A DNA stretch of 64,000 nucleotides, taken from DASUAS01 sp963841415 (lineage in GTDB: Bacteria; Actinomycetota; Acidimicrobiia; IMCC26256; DASPTH01). The stretch covers positions 372,001 through 436,000 of the forward strand of contig CAWJCN010000004.1 in NCBI GenBank assembly GCA_963841415.1. Direction: 5' to 3'. Within the stretch, counting starts at the first letter, position 1. Each line of letters starts with the position of its first letter. The notes below the pieces were generated by a model, which saw nothing but the letters and a program-made list of their open reading frames with translations, had not been told where the DNA came from and did no database searches. A program made the translations under genes and the position numbers. Below, piece after piece: positions 46,397-55,774 of this stretch.

Positions 46397-47372
46397 GGGG
46401 TCGTACTCTACGATCGGCCGGGCGACGCGCTCCAAGCGAGCGCGCGCCGTCTGGTCGGAACGAACGGAGTCGACGCTGCCTCGTCCTCTCGCCCTGTGGT
46501 TGCTCCGCGCCGCGTGGGTCACCTTGCCACTCACCGCCGGACCCGCCGCGTCCTCGTCGCTCGCGACGTGGTCCGACGGCCCGCGCGTCGCGGGCGCGGC
46601 GTTGCTCTGGATCGCGTGGGGCGCCGGCCTGCTCGCGGCCCTCGCGCCACGTCCGGTCACGCTCACCGTGATCCGCGCGATCGCGCCCGCGTTCGTGGTC
46701 GGCGCAGTGCTGGTGGCGATCGACGGCCACGCGTCGACCGTGGCGACGGTCGCCGCGACCGTCGCAACGCTCGTGTGCTCCGTGCTCGTGTCGGGTCACG
46801 ACCTCGCGTCGGCTGCCGCCAATGCGATCGCGTACGGCAACGAGCAGCGCTACCCGCTGCGGGTCCCGCCGGCGCTGTTCCTCGGCCCGATCCCGGGTGC
46901 GCGCCTGCTCGTGGCGGCGGGAGTGGTGGCGCCGGTGCTGCTGCTGGCCGACGGCGAGATCGTGGTCGGCATCGCCTCACTCCTGGTGGGCGCGGGGGTG
47001 GTCTACGTGCTCGGCCGCTCGCTCGATGCGCTGTCACGGCGTTGGGCCGTCCTCGTCCCGGCCGGTTTCGTGGTCGTCGACCGCCTGACCCTGGCTGACC
47101 CCGTGCTGTTCCTGCGCGAGCACGTCCGCCACCTCGCCCCCGAACCGCCGACCGCGGCTCCCGAGGGCGCGCTCGACCTGCGTCTCGGCGCTGGCGCCGG
47201 CTCGGTGTCGGCGGGCTTCGACGAGGTCGTCGACCTCACCCGCGCCGCTCGCGGGCGACACGGCGGCGCGGTGGTCACGACCGACGAGATCCGGTTCGCG
47301 GTCACGCGGCGCGACGAGTTCTTGCGGACGGCGGCCGGTCGTCGACTGCCCGTGCGCGTACCGGTCAGGTAG
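46395..47372 (+). CDS. Membrane protein of unknown function (start uncertain)
   Basis: The protein has about six hydrophobic segments, for example WVTLPLTAGPAASSSLATW and ARLLVAAGVVAPVLLLADG. A cytosolic C-terminal part follows with DEVVDLTRAARGRHGGAVV and DEFLRTAAGRRLPV. No family is recognised. ATG 46395 would overlap the divergent gene's ATG on the other strand, which is unlikely. The true start may be a non-ATG codon nearer the first membrane segment, for example CTG 46476. It runs 8 bp into the convergent mnmA gene. Confidence 0.65.
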   Translation: MGSYSTIGRATRSKRARAVWSERTESTLPRPLALWLLRAAWVTLPLTAGPAASSSLATWSDGPRVAGAALLWIAWGAGLLAALAPRPVTLTVIRAIAPAFVVGAVLVAIDGHASTVATVAATVATLVCSVLVSGHDLASAAANAIAYGNEQRYPLRVPPALFLGPIPGARLLVAAGVVAPVLLLADGEIVVGIASLLVGAGVVYVLGRSLDALSRRWAVLVPAGFVVVDRLTLADPVLFLREHVRHLAPEPPTAAPEGALDLRLGAGAGSVSAGFDEVVDLTRAARGRHGGAVVTTDEIRFAVTRRDEFLRTAAGRRLPVRVPVR

Positions 47373-48396
47373 CGATCCCGCCGCCGAGGAGCATCTCGCC
47401 CGCGTAGAACGCCACGACCTGCCCGGGCGCGACGCGCGGTTGGGGTGTGGCGAACTCCACCGTGGCGCCGTCGAGCCGGCTGGCGATGGGCGCACCGTGC
47501 GCGCGCACCTGCACTTCGAGGTCGTCACGGCCGGCCGGTGACGCGTCGACGTACGTGAGCTCTCGCAGGCTCACCGACTCGCACAGCAGATCATGCCGGT
47601 CGCCCAGCACGACGGTGGCCGTGCGCGCGTCGACGTCGACCACGTAGCGACGCTCGCCCGTGGCGACCCCGAGGCCGCGGCGCTGGCCGATGGTGAAGGC
47701 GGCAACGCCGTCGTGAGTACCGAGCGGGTGACCCTGCGCGTCGACGATCGTCCCGGCGCGCGCCGGCACGCGTTCGGCGAGGAACGACCGCCGCCCGCCC
47801 CGCGTGATGAAGCAGACGTCCATGCTCTCGGCCTTGGTCGCGGTGCGGAGACGGAGACTCGCCGCGTGGGCGCGCACCTCCGCCTTCGTGAGCTCGCCGA
47901 TCGGCAACCGCGTGCGCGCCAACTCGCGCTGCCCGAGCATGTAGAGCACGTACGACTGGTCCTTGGCGAAATCGGTGCCGCGCCGCAACGCGCGCGACCC
48001 GTCGCGCTCGACGGTGACACGCGCGTGGTGCCCGGTCGCGACCGCGTCGAAGCCGAGCGCCTCGGCGCGTTCGAACAGGAGCCCGAACTTGATCGCCCGG
48101 TTGCACTCGACACAGGGATTGGGCGTGCGGCCCGCCGCATGGTCGCGCACGTAGGGCGCGACGACCGCGTCGTCGAAGGCATCGGTGAGGTTGAAGACGT
48201 AGTGCGGGACACCGAGTTGCGCGGCGACGCGGCGGGCGTCCTCGACGTCGCCGACGCTGCAACACCCGGAGTCGGACTCGCCGCCCCAGAGCTTGAGGGT
48301 CACGCCGGTGACGTCGTGGCCCTGCTCCAGCAGGAGCGCCGCCGCGACCGACGAGTCGACCCCGCCGCTCATCGCGACGAGCACACGTTGCTTCAC
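47365..48396 (-). CDS. mnmA: tRNA 2-thiouridylase MnmA
   Basis: MnmA puts sulfur on uridine-34 of Lys, Glu and Gln tRNAs. The 343-residue enzyme has the PP-loop ALSGGVDSSVAAALLLEQG-like MSGGVDSSVAAALL, the cysteine in NPCVECNRAIKFG, the second in VCFITRGGRRSFLAERVP, and GQRRGLGVATG. It lies 10 bp downstream of the cysteine desulfurase gene on the same strand, the usual pairing for tRNA thiolation. Confidence 0.96.
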   Translation of the reverse strand: MKQRVLVAMSGGVDSSVAAALLLEQGHDVTGVTLKLWGGESDSGCCSVGDVEDARRVAAQLGVPHYVFNLTDAFDDAVVAPYVRDHAAGRTPNPCVECNRAIKFGLLFERAEALGFDAVATGHHARVTVERDGSRALRRGTDFAKDQSYVLYMLGQRELARTRLPIGELTKAEVRAHAASLRLRTATKAESMDVCFITRGGRRSFLAERVPARAGTIVDAQGHPLGTHDGVAAFTIGQRRGLGVATGERRYVVDVDARTATVVLGDRHDLLCESVSLRELTYVDASPAGRDDLEVQVRAHGAPIASRLDGATVEFATPQPRVAPGQVVAFYAGEMLLGGGIAT

Positions 48397-48406
48397 GCCG
48401 TCACCG

Positions 48407-49585
48407 TCACGCGGCGGTGCGTCGGAGCTGCGCCACCGCTCGTGGGACCACGTCCAGCGCGACGTCGACGTCGTGGTCGGTGGACGCGAACCCCAGGCTC
48501 AGGCGGATCGAAGCGAGCGCGAGGTCGCGCGGCAACCCGATCGCGGCGAGCACGTGCGACGGCTCGGTCGCACCCGAGGAGCACGACGAACCGGCCGCGC
48601 CGTAGACCCCGGCCTGGTCGAGCGCGACGAGCAGCGTTTCGGCCTCGACTCCAGGGAAACCGACGTGCGCGTTGCCCGCCACCTTCGCGGCGCGGTCGCC
48701 GTTCTCGAACGCGTCGGGAACGGCCGCGAGCAGGCCCTCGACCAGGCGGTCGCGGAGCACCGCCAGGCGCGCCACGTCGGCGGCCCGCTCGGCGCAGGTC
48801 ACGCGCAGCGCCGCCGCCATCGCGACCGCACCCGCGACGTTGGACGTGCCCGAGCGCAGGCCCCGCTCCTGACCGCCCCCTTCGATGAGCGGCTCGAGCG
48901 CGACCCCGCCCCGCACGACGAGCGCGCCGATGCCCTTGGGTCCGCCGAACTTGTGGGCCGAGACCGCGACGAGGTCGACGTGAGCAGTCGCGTCGGCCAC
49001 GTCGATCCACGGCACCGCCTGGACCGCGTCGGTGTGCACCACCACGCCGGGCACGCGCTCACGTACGAGGCACGCGATCTCCGCGACCGGTTGCACCGTG
49101 CCCACCTCGTTGTTCACGAACATCACCGAGACGACCGCCGTGCGATCATCGAGCGCGGCCACGATCGCCGCGGGGTCGACCACGCCGTTCGCGCCCGGCG
49201 CGACCCGGGTGACCCGGAAGCCCTCGACCGCGAGCCGGTCGCACGACGCCAGGACGCCCTTGTGCTCGAACGCGGTCGTGACCACACCGTCACCCGTGCC
49301 CGTGGCTCGGGCGGTCCGGGCGGCTCCCTTCACGCCGAGGTTGTCGGCCTCGGTGCCGCCCCCGGTGAGCACGACCTCGTCCGGCCGGGCGCCGAGCAGG
49401 TCGGCCACCTCCTCCCGGGCGGCCTCGAGGGCCGACTTGGCGGCGCGGGCCACCGCGTGGCCGCCGCTCGGGTTCCCGAACGTGGCGGCGAGGAACGGTG
49501 CCATCGCGTCGACCGCCTCGGGTCGGAGGGGCGTGGTCGCGGCGTGATCGAGGTACACGCCAACCGGCGTCGGCGGGCTGCTCAC
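48407..49585 (-). CDS. Cysteine desulfurase (NifS/IscS family)
   Basis: This PLP enzyme takes sulfur from cysteine for tRNA thiolation and Fe-S clusters. It shows YLDHAATTPLRPEAVDAM, the PLP lysine in DLVAVSAHKFGGPKGIGAL, GTSNVAGAVAMAAAL, and the active-site cysteine in GSSCSSGATEPSHVL. The 392-residue form starts at GTG 49585, 6 nt after a TACACT box. The downstream mnmA makes it likely to be the dedicated sulfur donor. Confidence 0.95.
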   Translation of the reverse strand: MSSPPTPVGVYLDHAATTPLRPEAVDAMAPFLAATFGNPSGGHAVARAAKSALEAAREEVADLLGARPDEVVLTGGGTEADNLGVKGAARTARATGTGDGVVTTAFEHKGVLASCDRLAVEGFRVTRVAPGANGVVDPAAIVAALDDRTAVVSVMFVNNEVGTVQPVAEIACLVRERVPGVVVHTDAVQAVPWIDVADATAHVDLVAVSAHKFGGPKGIGALVVRGGVALEPLIEGGGQERGLRSGTSNVAGAVAMAAALRVTCAERAADVARLAVLRDRLVEGLLAAVPDAFENGDRAAKVAGNAHVGFPGVEAETLLVALDQAGVYGAAGSSCSSGATEPSHVLAAIGLPRDLALASIRLSLGFASTDHDVDVALDVVPRAVAQLRRTAA

Positions 49586-49591
49586 CGTTCG

Positions 49592-49597
49592 AGTGTA
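49592..49597 (-). promoter_or_regulatory. -10 box of the cysteine desulfurase-mnmA operon
   Basis: TACACT on the minus strand, 6 nt before GTG 49585; a leaderless start is likely. Confidence 0.5.
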
Positions 49598-49640
49598 GGG
49601 AGCCGGAATAAGTGTCACACCCCCCGGCGATACTCCTCGT

Positions 49641-49901
49641 GTGAGCACGCAGCTGCGCCTCGTCGAGCCCCCGGAGCCCCGGCCGCCGGCTACCACCCGT
49701 GCGCCGAAGCGGCGCGCCCGTTCCGGCGATCGGCCCCGCGCCACCCGCGCCACCGTCACGGCCCGCACCGGGCGGCGTGCCGCGGGCTGGGGCGACTGGC
49801 ACCTCGACGCCCGCACCCGCCGGGTGGGCCAGGCGGGGGTCGCCCGAGCCCGGAAGGCCCTCGAGGCCGCCGCAGAGCAGGAGCTGTCCCAGGCCAGCTG
49901 A
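49641..49901 (+). CDS. Small basic protein of unknown function
   Basis: An 86-residue protein with a basic, Arg-rich middle (RRARSGDRPRATRATVTAR) and a tighter C-terminal half, WGDWHLDARTRRVGQAGVARARKAL. The latter looks conserved and helical. GTG 49641 follows TACTCC by 4 nt, a possible leaderless start. It is followed directly by a tandem repeat. Size and charge suggest nucleic-acid binding, but this is inference. Confidence 0.6.
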   Translation: MSTQLRLVEPPEPRPPATTRAPKRRARSGDRPRATRATVTARTGRRAAGWGDWHLDARTRRVGQAGVARARKALEAAAEQELSQAS

Positions 49902-49902
49902 C

Positions 49903-50067
49903 GCTCCGGACCCGCCTGAATGCGCCGGAGCCAAGGCTCCGGACCCGCCTGAATGCGCCGGACCCAAGGCTCCGGACCCGCCTGAATGCGCCGGACCCAA
50001 GGCTCCGGACCCGCCTGAATGCGCCGGACCCAAGGCTCCGGACCCGCCTGAATGCGCCGGAGCCAAG
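49903..50067. repeat. Tandem array of five 33-bp units
   Basis: Units start at 49903, 49936, 49969, 50002 and 50035, and a partial unit follows at 50068. Each begins GCTCCGGACCCGCCTGAATG and continues CGCCGGAGCCAAG or CGCCGGACCCAAG. Within each unit TCCGG and CCGGA can pair. As 33 bp is 11 codons, the frame stays open and is in phase with the mutase gene. However, the mutase start has its own -10 box, so I do not extend the gene. Confidence 0.92.
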
Positions 50068-50099
50068 GCTCCGGCTTCTCTCCGCTCCGAAGGCGGCCG

Positions 50100-50105
50100 T
50101 ACCCT
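50100..50105 (+). promoter_or_regulatory. -10 box of probable leaderless mutase promoter
   Basis: TACCCT lies 7 nt before ATG 50113, directly after the 33-bp tandem array. Confidence 0.55.
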
Positions 50106-50112
50106 TTCGGGC

Positions 50113-52245
50113 ATGGGTGACAGCGAACGTCCTTCACGGTCCGACTGGGAGGCCCTGGCCGCCAAGGAGGTCAAGGGCGACGTCGACGCCCTCACGTGGC
50201 ACACACCCGAGGGCATCGACGTCCAGCCCCTCTACACCGCCGACGACCTCGAGCAGCTGGAGTCGGTCGGGGGCCTGCCCGGCTTCGAGCCGTTCGTGCG
50301 CGGCGTCCGGGCCACGATGTACGCCAACCGCCCCTGGACCATCCGCCAGTACGCCGGCTTCTCCACCGCCGAGGAGTCGAACGCCTTCTACCGGGCCAAC
50401 CTCGCGGCCGGGCAGATGGGCCTGTCGGTGGCCTTCGACCTGGCCACCCACCGCGGCTACGACAGCGACCATCCCCGGGTCGTCGGTGATGTGGGCAAGG
50501 CCGGCGTCGCCATCGACTCGGTCGAGGACATGAAGGTGCTCTTCGACGGCATCCCGCTCGACCAGATGACCGTCTCCATGACCATGAACGGCGCGGTGCT
50601 GCCGATCCTCGCGGGCTACGTGGTGGCCGCCGAGGAGCAGGGCGTCGACCAGGCGCAGCTCGCCGGGACCATCCAGAACGACATCCTCAAGGAGTTCATG
50701 GTCCGCAACACCTACATCTATCCGCCCGAGCCGAGCATGCGGATCGTGGCCGACATCATCGAGTACACGGCCCGCAACATGCCGAAGTTCAACTCGATCT
50801 CGATCTCCGGCTACCACATGCAGGAGGCCGGCGCGACCGCGGTGCAGGAGCTCGCGTTCACGATCGCCGACGGCCTCGAGTACGTGCGCGCCGCCCTCGC
50901 ACGCGGCCTCAGCATCGACGAGTTCGCCGGACGGCTCTCGTTCTTCTTCGCCATCGGCATGAACTTCTTCATGGAGGTCGCGAAGCTGCGCGCGGCGCGC
51001 CTCCTGTGGTCGCGCGTCATCGGTCAGTTCGACCCGCAGAAGCCGGGCTCGTCGATGCTGCGCACGCATTGCCAGACGTCGGGCGTCTCGCTCACCGAGC
51101 AAGACCCGTACAACAACATCGTGCGCACCACCGTCGAGGCGCTGGCGGCCGTGCTGGGCGGCACGCAGAGCCTGCACACCAACTCGTTCGACGAGGCCAT
51201 CGCGCTGCCGAGCGAGTTCGCCGCCCGTGTCGCGCGCAACACGCAGCTGATCCTCGCCGAGGAGACCGGCGTCACCAAGGTCGTCGACCCGCTCGGCGGC
51301 AGCTACTACGTCGAGGCGCTCACCGCGAGCCTGGCCAACGCGGCGTGGACGCTCATCGAGGAGGTCGAGTCGCTCGGCGGCATGACCAAGGCGGTCGAGT
51401 CGGGCATGCCGAAGTTGCGCATCGAGGAAGCGGCCGCGCGCAGGCAGGCCGCGATCGACCGCGGCGACGAAGTGATCGTCGGAGTCAACAAGTACCGGCT
51501 CGCCGAGGAGGGTTCGGTCGACGTGCGCGACGTCGACAACGCCACGGTGCGCGAGCAGCAGCTCGCGCGGCTCGCCGAGCTGCGAGCGACGCGCGACGAA
51601 GCCGCGTGCGAGACGGCGCTCGACGCGCTGCGCGAGGGTGCGCGGGGCAACGGCAACCTGCTCGAGCTCTCGATCGCGGCGACGCGTGCCCGCGCGACCG
51701 TCGGCGAGATCTCCGATGCCATGGAGGAGGTGTTCTCACGTCACCGGGCCACGATCCGTAGCATCTCGGGGGTGTACGGCGCCGCGTACGAGGGTGACGA
51801 GGGCTACGCCCGGGTGCATGCCGCGGTCGACGAGTTCGCGGCGGAGGCCGGCCGCCGCCCGCGCATCCTCGTCGCGAAGCTCGGCCAGGACGGCCACGAC
51901 CGCGGCGCCAAGGTGATCGCAACCGCGTTCGCCGACCTCGGCTTCGACGTCGACGTCGGTCCGCTCTTCCAGACCCCGGAGGAAGCGGCACGTGACGCGA
52001 TCGAGAACGACGTGCACCTCGTCGGCGTGTCGAGCCAGGCGGCCGGGCACAAGACGCTCATCCCCGAGCTGATCGCCCAGCTGCGCAAGCAGGGCGGCGA
52101 CGACATCCTCGTCGTGGCGGGCGGTGTGATCCCGGCCCAGGACTACGACGAGCTGCGTGACGCGGGCGTCGCCGCCATCTTCGGCCCCGGCACCAACATC
52201 CCGGAGGCCGCGGCCGAGATCGTCCGCCTGCTCCGCCGCAACTGA
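50113..52245 (+). CDS. Methylmalonyl-CoA mutase, catalytic subunit
   Basis: This B12 enzyme interconverts methylmalonyl-CoA and succinyl-CoA in propionate and odd-chain fatty acid metabolism. The barrel shows RQYAGFSTAEESNAFYRANL, GLSVAFDLATHRGYDSDHPR, MNGAVLPILAGYVVAAEEQG and RTHCQTSGVSLTEQDPYNN. The C-terminal cobalamin domain has LVAKLGQDGHDRGAKVIA, giving the Asp-x-His-x2-Gly ligand, and VAGGVIPAQDYDEL. The 710-residue length is that of a catalytic alpha chain. The MeaB GTPase gene follows. No gene for a separate small subunit is next to it, so it may be homodimeric or the subunit lies elsewhere. Confidence 0.96.
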   Translation: MGDSERPSRSDWEALAAKEVKGDVDALTWHTPEGIDVQPLYTADDLEQLESVGGLPGFEPFVRGVRATMYANRPWTIRQYAGFSTAEESNAFYRANLAAGQMGLSVAFDLATHRGYDSDHPRVVGDVGKAGVAIDSVEDMKVLFDGIPLDQMTVSMTMNGAVLPILAGYVVAAEEQGVDQAQLAGTIQNDILKEFMVRNTYIYPPEPSMRIVADIIEYTARNMPKFNSISISGYHMQEAGATAVQELAFTIADGLEYVRAALARGLSIDEFAGRLSFFFAIGMNFFMEVAKLRAARLLWSRVIGQFDPQKPGSSMLRTHCQTSGVSLTEQDPYNNIVRTTVEALAAVLGGTQSLHTNSFDEAIALPSEFAARVARNTQLILAEETGVTKVVDPLGGSYYVEALTASLANAAWTLIEEVESLGGMTKAVESGMPKLRIEEAAARRQAAIDRGDEVIVGVNKYRLAEEGSVDVRDVDNATVREQQLARLAELRATRDEAACETALDALREGARGNGNLLELSIAATRARATVGEISDAMEEVFSRHRATIRSISGVYGAAYEGDEGYARVHAAVDEFAAEAGRRPRILVAKLGQDGHDRGAKVIATAFADLGFDVDVGPLFQTPEEAARDAIENDVHLVGVSSQAAGHKTLIPELIAQLRKQGGDDILVVAGGVIPAQDYDELRDAGVAAIFGPGTNIPEAAAEIVRLLRRN

Positions 52246-52319
52246 CAGTCGCTCCCGTACCCTCACGGTCGTGAGGAGACCCGCAACGTGAGCGCCCCGG
52301 TGCACGCGAGCGAACGGCG

Positions 52320-52342
52320 GCGGGCCGGGTGCCCCGACTCGC
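52320..52342. repeat. GTACC-loop hairpin repeat, copy 6 (loop GTGCC)
   Basis: Arms GCGGGCCGG and CCGACTCGC pair at 7 of 9 positions. The left flank has GCGAGCGAACGGC and the right flank AGAGAGCGAGCCATCG, as at copy 7. It lies in the gap before meaB. Confidence 0.7.
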
Positions 52343-52382
52343 AGAGAGCGAGCCATCGAGCAGGCGCCGGAGAGCGGGAAAC

Positions 52383-53354
52383 ATGAGCGAACTGGCGCGA
52401 CAGCTCGTCGACGGCGACCGGCGCGCGCTGGCGCGCGCGATCACCCTCGTCGAGTCGACGCGTGCCGACCACCGTGCCGAGGCCGAGAAGCTGCTCGCCG
52501 AGGTCCTGCCCCACGTCGGTGGCGCGGTGCGCGTCGGCATCTCCGGGGCGCCCGGTGCCGGGAAGTCCACCTTCATCGAAGCGCTCGGCGGCCACCTCGT
52601 CGCGCACGACCACCGCGTCGCGGTGCTCGCGGTCGACCCGTCGAGCACGCGCAGCGGGGGCTCGATCCTCGGCGACAAGACGCGCATGGAGCAGCTCACG
52701 CGATCGCCGCTCGCGTTCGTCCGGCCCTCGCCCACAGGGGGAACCCTCGGTGGCGTGGCGCGGCGCACGCGGGAGGCGCTGCTCCTGTGTGAGGCCGCCG
52801 GCTTCGACGTCGTGCTGGTGGAGACGGTCGGCGTCGGTCAGTCGGAGGTGAAGGTCGCCGCCATGGTCGATCTCTTCGTCGTGCTGGTCGCGCCGGGCGG
52901 CGGCGACGAGCTGCAGGGCCTGAAGCGCGGGATCATGGAGCTCGCCGACCTCGTGGTGGTCAACAAGGCGGACGGCGACCTCGCGGGCACCGCGGCGCAC
53001 ACCGCCGCCGACTACGCCGCCGCGCTCCACCTCGTCCGACCCCGGATCCCGCCCTGGATCCCCCAGGTCCTGACGTGCTCGGCGCTGATCGGCGTCGGCA
53101 TCCCCGAGGTGTGGGACGCCGTGGCGGCCTTCGGGGAGGCGGTCGCGCCGGTGCTGGCCGACCTCCGAGCGGCCCAGAACCGCGACTGGATGTGGTCCGA
53201 GGTCACCGACTCCCTCCTCGACGCGCTCACCGCCGACGCTCCCACCGCCGCGCTCGCTCGGCGGCTCGAGGCCGAGGTCGCCGCCGGCTCGGCGACGCCC
53301 ACCGCGGCGGCCCGGGCGGTCGTCGCCGCCTTCCTCGACCAACGCCACAGCTGA
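52383..53354 (+). CDS. meaB: Methylmalonyl-CoA mutase-associated GTPase MeaB
   Basis: MeaB loads and protects the cobalamin of methylmalonyl-CoA mutase using GTP. The 323-residue protein has the P-loop ISGAPGAGKSTFIEAL, VLAVDPSSTRSGGSILGDK, TVGVGQSEV and NKADGDLAGTA. A GAGAGCGGG ribosome site precedes ATG 52383. It lies 137 bp after the mutase gene, a gap with its own TACCCT box near 52258 and a hairpin repeat. Confidence 0.95.
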   Translation: MSELARQLVDGDRRALARAITLVESTRADHRAEAEKLLAEVLPHVGGAVRVGISGAPGAGKSTFIEALGGHLVAHDHRVAVLAVDPSSTRSGGSILGDKTRMEQLTRSPLAFVRPSPTGGTLGGVARRTREALLLCEAAGFDVVLVETVGVGQSEVKVAAMVDLFVVLVAPGGGDELQGLKRGIMELADLVVVNKADGDLAGTAAHTAADYAAALHLVRPRIPPWIPQVLTCSALIGVGIPEVWDAVAAFGEAVAPVLADLRAAQNRDWMWSEVTDSLLDALTADAPTAALARRLEAEVAAGSATPTAAARAVVAAFLDQRHS

Positions 53355-53406
53355 GGGCCGGCAATCGGTTCTCGGCTCAAGTCCGAGGCGGCCAAATACC
53401 GACAGA

Positions 53407-55659
53407 ATGGACGTGAGCGCCGAAGGCATCATCGCACTCGGTCTGTTGTTGGCGATCGTCGTCCTGGCGATCGTGTCGACTCGCGTCGTGGGACGGCGGG
53501 CCGCCCGAACCGTCGACCAGGTCACCGCGCTCCTGGAGCGCAACGAGGCCCGGTTCCGGGCCATGGTGCGCGACTCGAACGACATCATGGCGATCATCGA
53601 TCCGCACGGTCGCCTCGTGTACGCGAGCCCCGTGACCGAGCGGATCCTGGGCCTCGACATCGAACCGCTCATCGGCAGCGACGTCTTCGATCTCATCCAC
53701 CCGGAAGATCGCGACTTCGCGCAGCGCGGCTTCCAGGCGACGCGCGACGGCAGGGACGCCGATCGCATCGAGCTGCGCCTCCGCCGCGGCGACGGCACGT
53801 GGCGGGTGGTCGAGGCGGTGGCGACCAACTTGCTCGACGACCCCTCGGTCGAGGGAATCGTCATCAGCGCGCGTGACCTCACCGACCGGCGCCGCGCCGA
53901 GGCCGAACTGCGAGAGGCACAAGAGCGGTTCCGCAGCGCGTTCGAGTACGCGCCGATCGGTATGGCGCTCATCTCGATCGACGGTCGCCTGTTCCGCGTG
54001 AACCGCGCGCTCGTACAGATCCTCGGCCGGGGTGAGTCGGAACTGCTCACGTCGTCGCTGTTGGAGCTGTGCCACCCGGACGACCGCGAGGAATGTCGCG
54101 AGTCGGTACGCCGGCTGTTCGCAGGAGTCACGCAGAGCGCGCAGCTCGAGCAACGCTTCGTGCACCACGACGGCCATCCCGTGTGGGTGTCGGCGAGCGC
54201 ATCGCTGGTGCGCGACGTGAACGACCAACCGATGTACCTCGTGTGCCAGGTGGAGGACATCGGCGAGCGGCGGGCGAGCGGCGAGGCGCTCGCCCACCAG
54301 GCCGTGCACGACCCCCTCACCGGGTTGCCGAACCGCCTGCACTTCGTCGAACGCCTCGGTCGAGAACTTGCACGTGCCGACCAACGACACGAGCGCGTCG
54401 CGGTGCTGTTCCTCGACCTCGACCGCTTCAAGGTGGTGAACGACAGCCTCGGGCACTCCGCAGGCGACCGGCTGCTCGTGGCCGTGGCCGACCGGCTCAA
54501 GGCCACGATGGGCCCCACGGACGTCGTGGCCCGCTTCGGCGGCGACGAGTTCACGATCCTCTGCAACCGGGTCAGCAGTGAGGAGACCGTCGAGCTGATC
54601 GCGGAGCGCATCGCGGAGGCGATCGCGCGTCCCGTCGCGTTGATCGAGGGCGAGGTCTTCGTGACCGTGAGCATCGGCATCGCGCTCTCGGGGGCCGAAG
54701 GCGACTCGCCGGAGACGCTGTTGCGCAACGCCGACGCGGCCATGTACCGGGCCAAGGAGTGCGGACGCGACCGCGCCGAGCTGTTCGACGCTCGAGTGCA
54801 CCATCGCGCCGTCGACGACCTCCGCACCGGCAACGAACTGCACCGCGCGATCGAGCGCGGCGAGCTGCGCGTGCACTACCAACCGATGATGAACCTCGAC
54901 ACCGGCGCGCTGTTCGGCTTCGAAGCGCTCATCCGCTGGGAGCACCCCGAGCGGGGCCTCGTACCCCCGATGGAATTCGTGCCGCTCGCGGAGGAGACCG
55001 GCCTCATCGTGCCGCTCGGCGTGTGGGCGCTGGAACAGGCGTGCCACCAGGCCGTGCGCTGGCAGGAGCGGTCACCCGACCTGCCACTGCTGTCGATGAG
55101 CGTGAACCTCTCGCCGCGCCAGCTCGCCGAACCCGCGCTGCCCAACGACGTGGCCCGGGTGCTGCACGACACGGGGATCCCGCCCGCGTCGTTGTGGCTC
55201 GAGATCACCGAGAGCACGCTGATGCGCGACGCCGAATCGGCGCTGAGCGCGCTCGGCGCGCTGCAGGCGCTCGGGCTGCACCTGGCCGTCGACGACTTCG
55301 GCACCGGCTATTCGTCGCTCGCCTACCTCGAGCGGCTCCCGGTGGAAGCGCTGAAGATCGACCGCTCGTTCACCGAGGGTGTCGGGCGCCGCAAGGACAG
55401 CACTGCCATCGCGGGCGCGGTCGTCGGCCTGGCGCGGGCACTGCGACTCTCGACCGTGGCCGAGGGCATCGAGACGCCCGAGCAGGCCCAGCAGCTTCGG
55501 GCCATGGGCTGCGAGGTGGGTCAGGGCTTCCTGTTCGGACCCGCGCGCCCGGCCGAGGCCTACGGCGCCGACCCCCGCCGCATGTTCGAGCGCCCTCCGG
55601 CCCGGCGGCGCCGCGAAGCGCCGCTCGAGACCGCGCGCGGCATCCGCGTACCGACTTGA
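53407..55659 (+). CDS. PAS-PAS-GGDEF-EAL cyclic-di-GMP signalling protein
   Basis: The 750-residue protein has one N-terminal membrane helix (GIIALGLLLAIVVLAIVSTR) and two PAS domains (EARFRAMVRDSNDIMAIID and ERFRSAFEYAPIGMALISID). A GGDEF domain follows with RFGGDEFTIL and SIGIALS. The EAL domain carries FEALIRWEHPERG, EITESTLMRD, VDDFGTGYSSLAYL and KIDRSFTEGVG. Both catalytic motifs look intact, so synthesis and hydrolysis are both possible. ATG 53407 is 4 nt after TACCGA. It is the second GGDEF-EAL protein in the window. Confidence 0.94.
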   Translation: MDVSAEGIIALGLLLAIVVLAIVSTRVVGRRAARTVDQVTALLERNEARFRAMVRDSNDIMAIIDPHGRLVYASPVTERILGLDIEPLIGSDVFDLIHPEDRDFAQRGFQATRDGRDADRIELRLRRGDGTWRVVEAVATNLLDDPSVEGIVISARDLTDRRRAEAELREAQERFRSAFEYAPIGMALISIDGRLFRVNRALVQILGRGESELLTSSLLELCHPDDREECRESVRRLFAGVTQSAQLEQRFVHHDGHPVWVSASASLVRDVNDQPMYLVCQVEDIGERRASGEALAHQAVHDPLTGLPNRLHFVERLGRELARADQRHERVAVLFLDLDRFKVVNDSLGHSAGDRLLVAVADRLKATMGPTDVVARFGGDEFTILCNRVSSEETVELIAERIAEAIARPVALIEGEVFVTVSIGIALSGAEGDSPETLLRNADAAMYRAKECGRDRAELFDARVHHRAVDDLRTGNELHRAIERGELRVHYQPMMNLDTGALFGFEALIRWEHPERGLVPPMEFVPLAEETGLIVPLGVWALEQACHQAVRWQERSPDLPLLSMSVNLSPRQLAEPALPNDVARVLHDTGIPPASLWLEITESTLMRDAESALSALGALQALGLHLAVDDFGTGYSSLAYLERLPVEALKIDRSFTEGVGRRKDSTAIAGAVVGLARALRLSTVAEGIETPEQAQQLRAMGCEVGQGFLFGPARPAEAYGADPRRMFERPPARRRREAPLETARGIRVPT

Positions 55660-55774
55660 CCGCTTCGCGGCTTTTGGATTACTCTTCACCACCACACGTG
55701 ATCCGACGGGATCCGGCGTCGCACTTCCCCGCACCGTCCCGGCCCTGCGCCGGTCAGGCTCGCGGAGGAAGGCC

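Noticed and set aside
49903..50067. 33-bp tandem array as a possible CRISPR
   Set aside because: Units are directly joined with no variable spacers, and no cas genes are present. The 63-bp and 68-bp arrays were rejected for the same reason.
49699..50112. N-terminal extension of methylmalonyl-CoA mutase through the 33-bp repeats
   Set aside because: The frame is open, but a TACCCT box sits 7 nt before ATG 50113 and the family N-terminus aligns from there.
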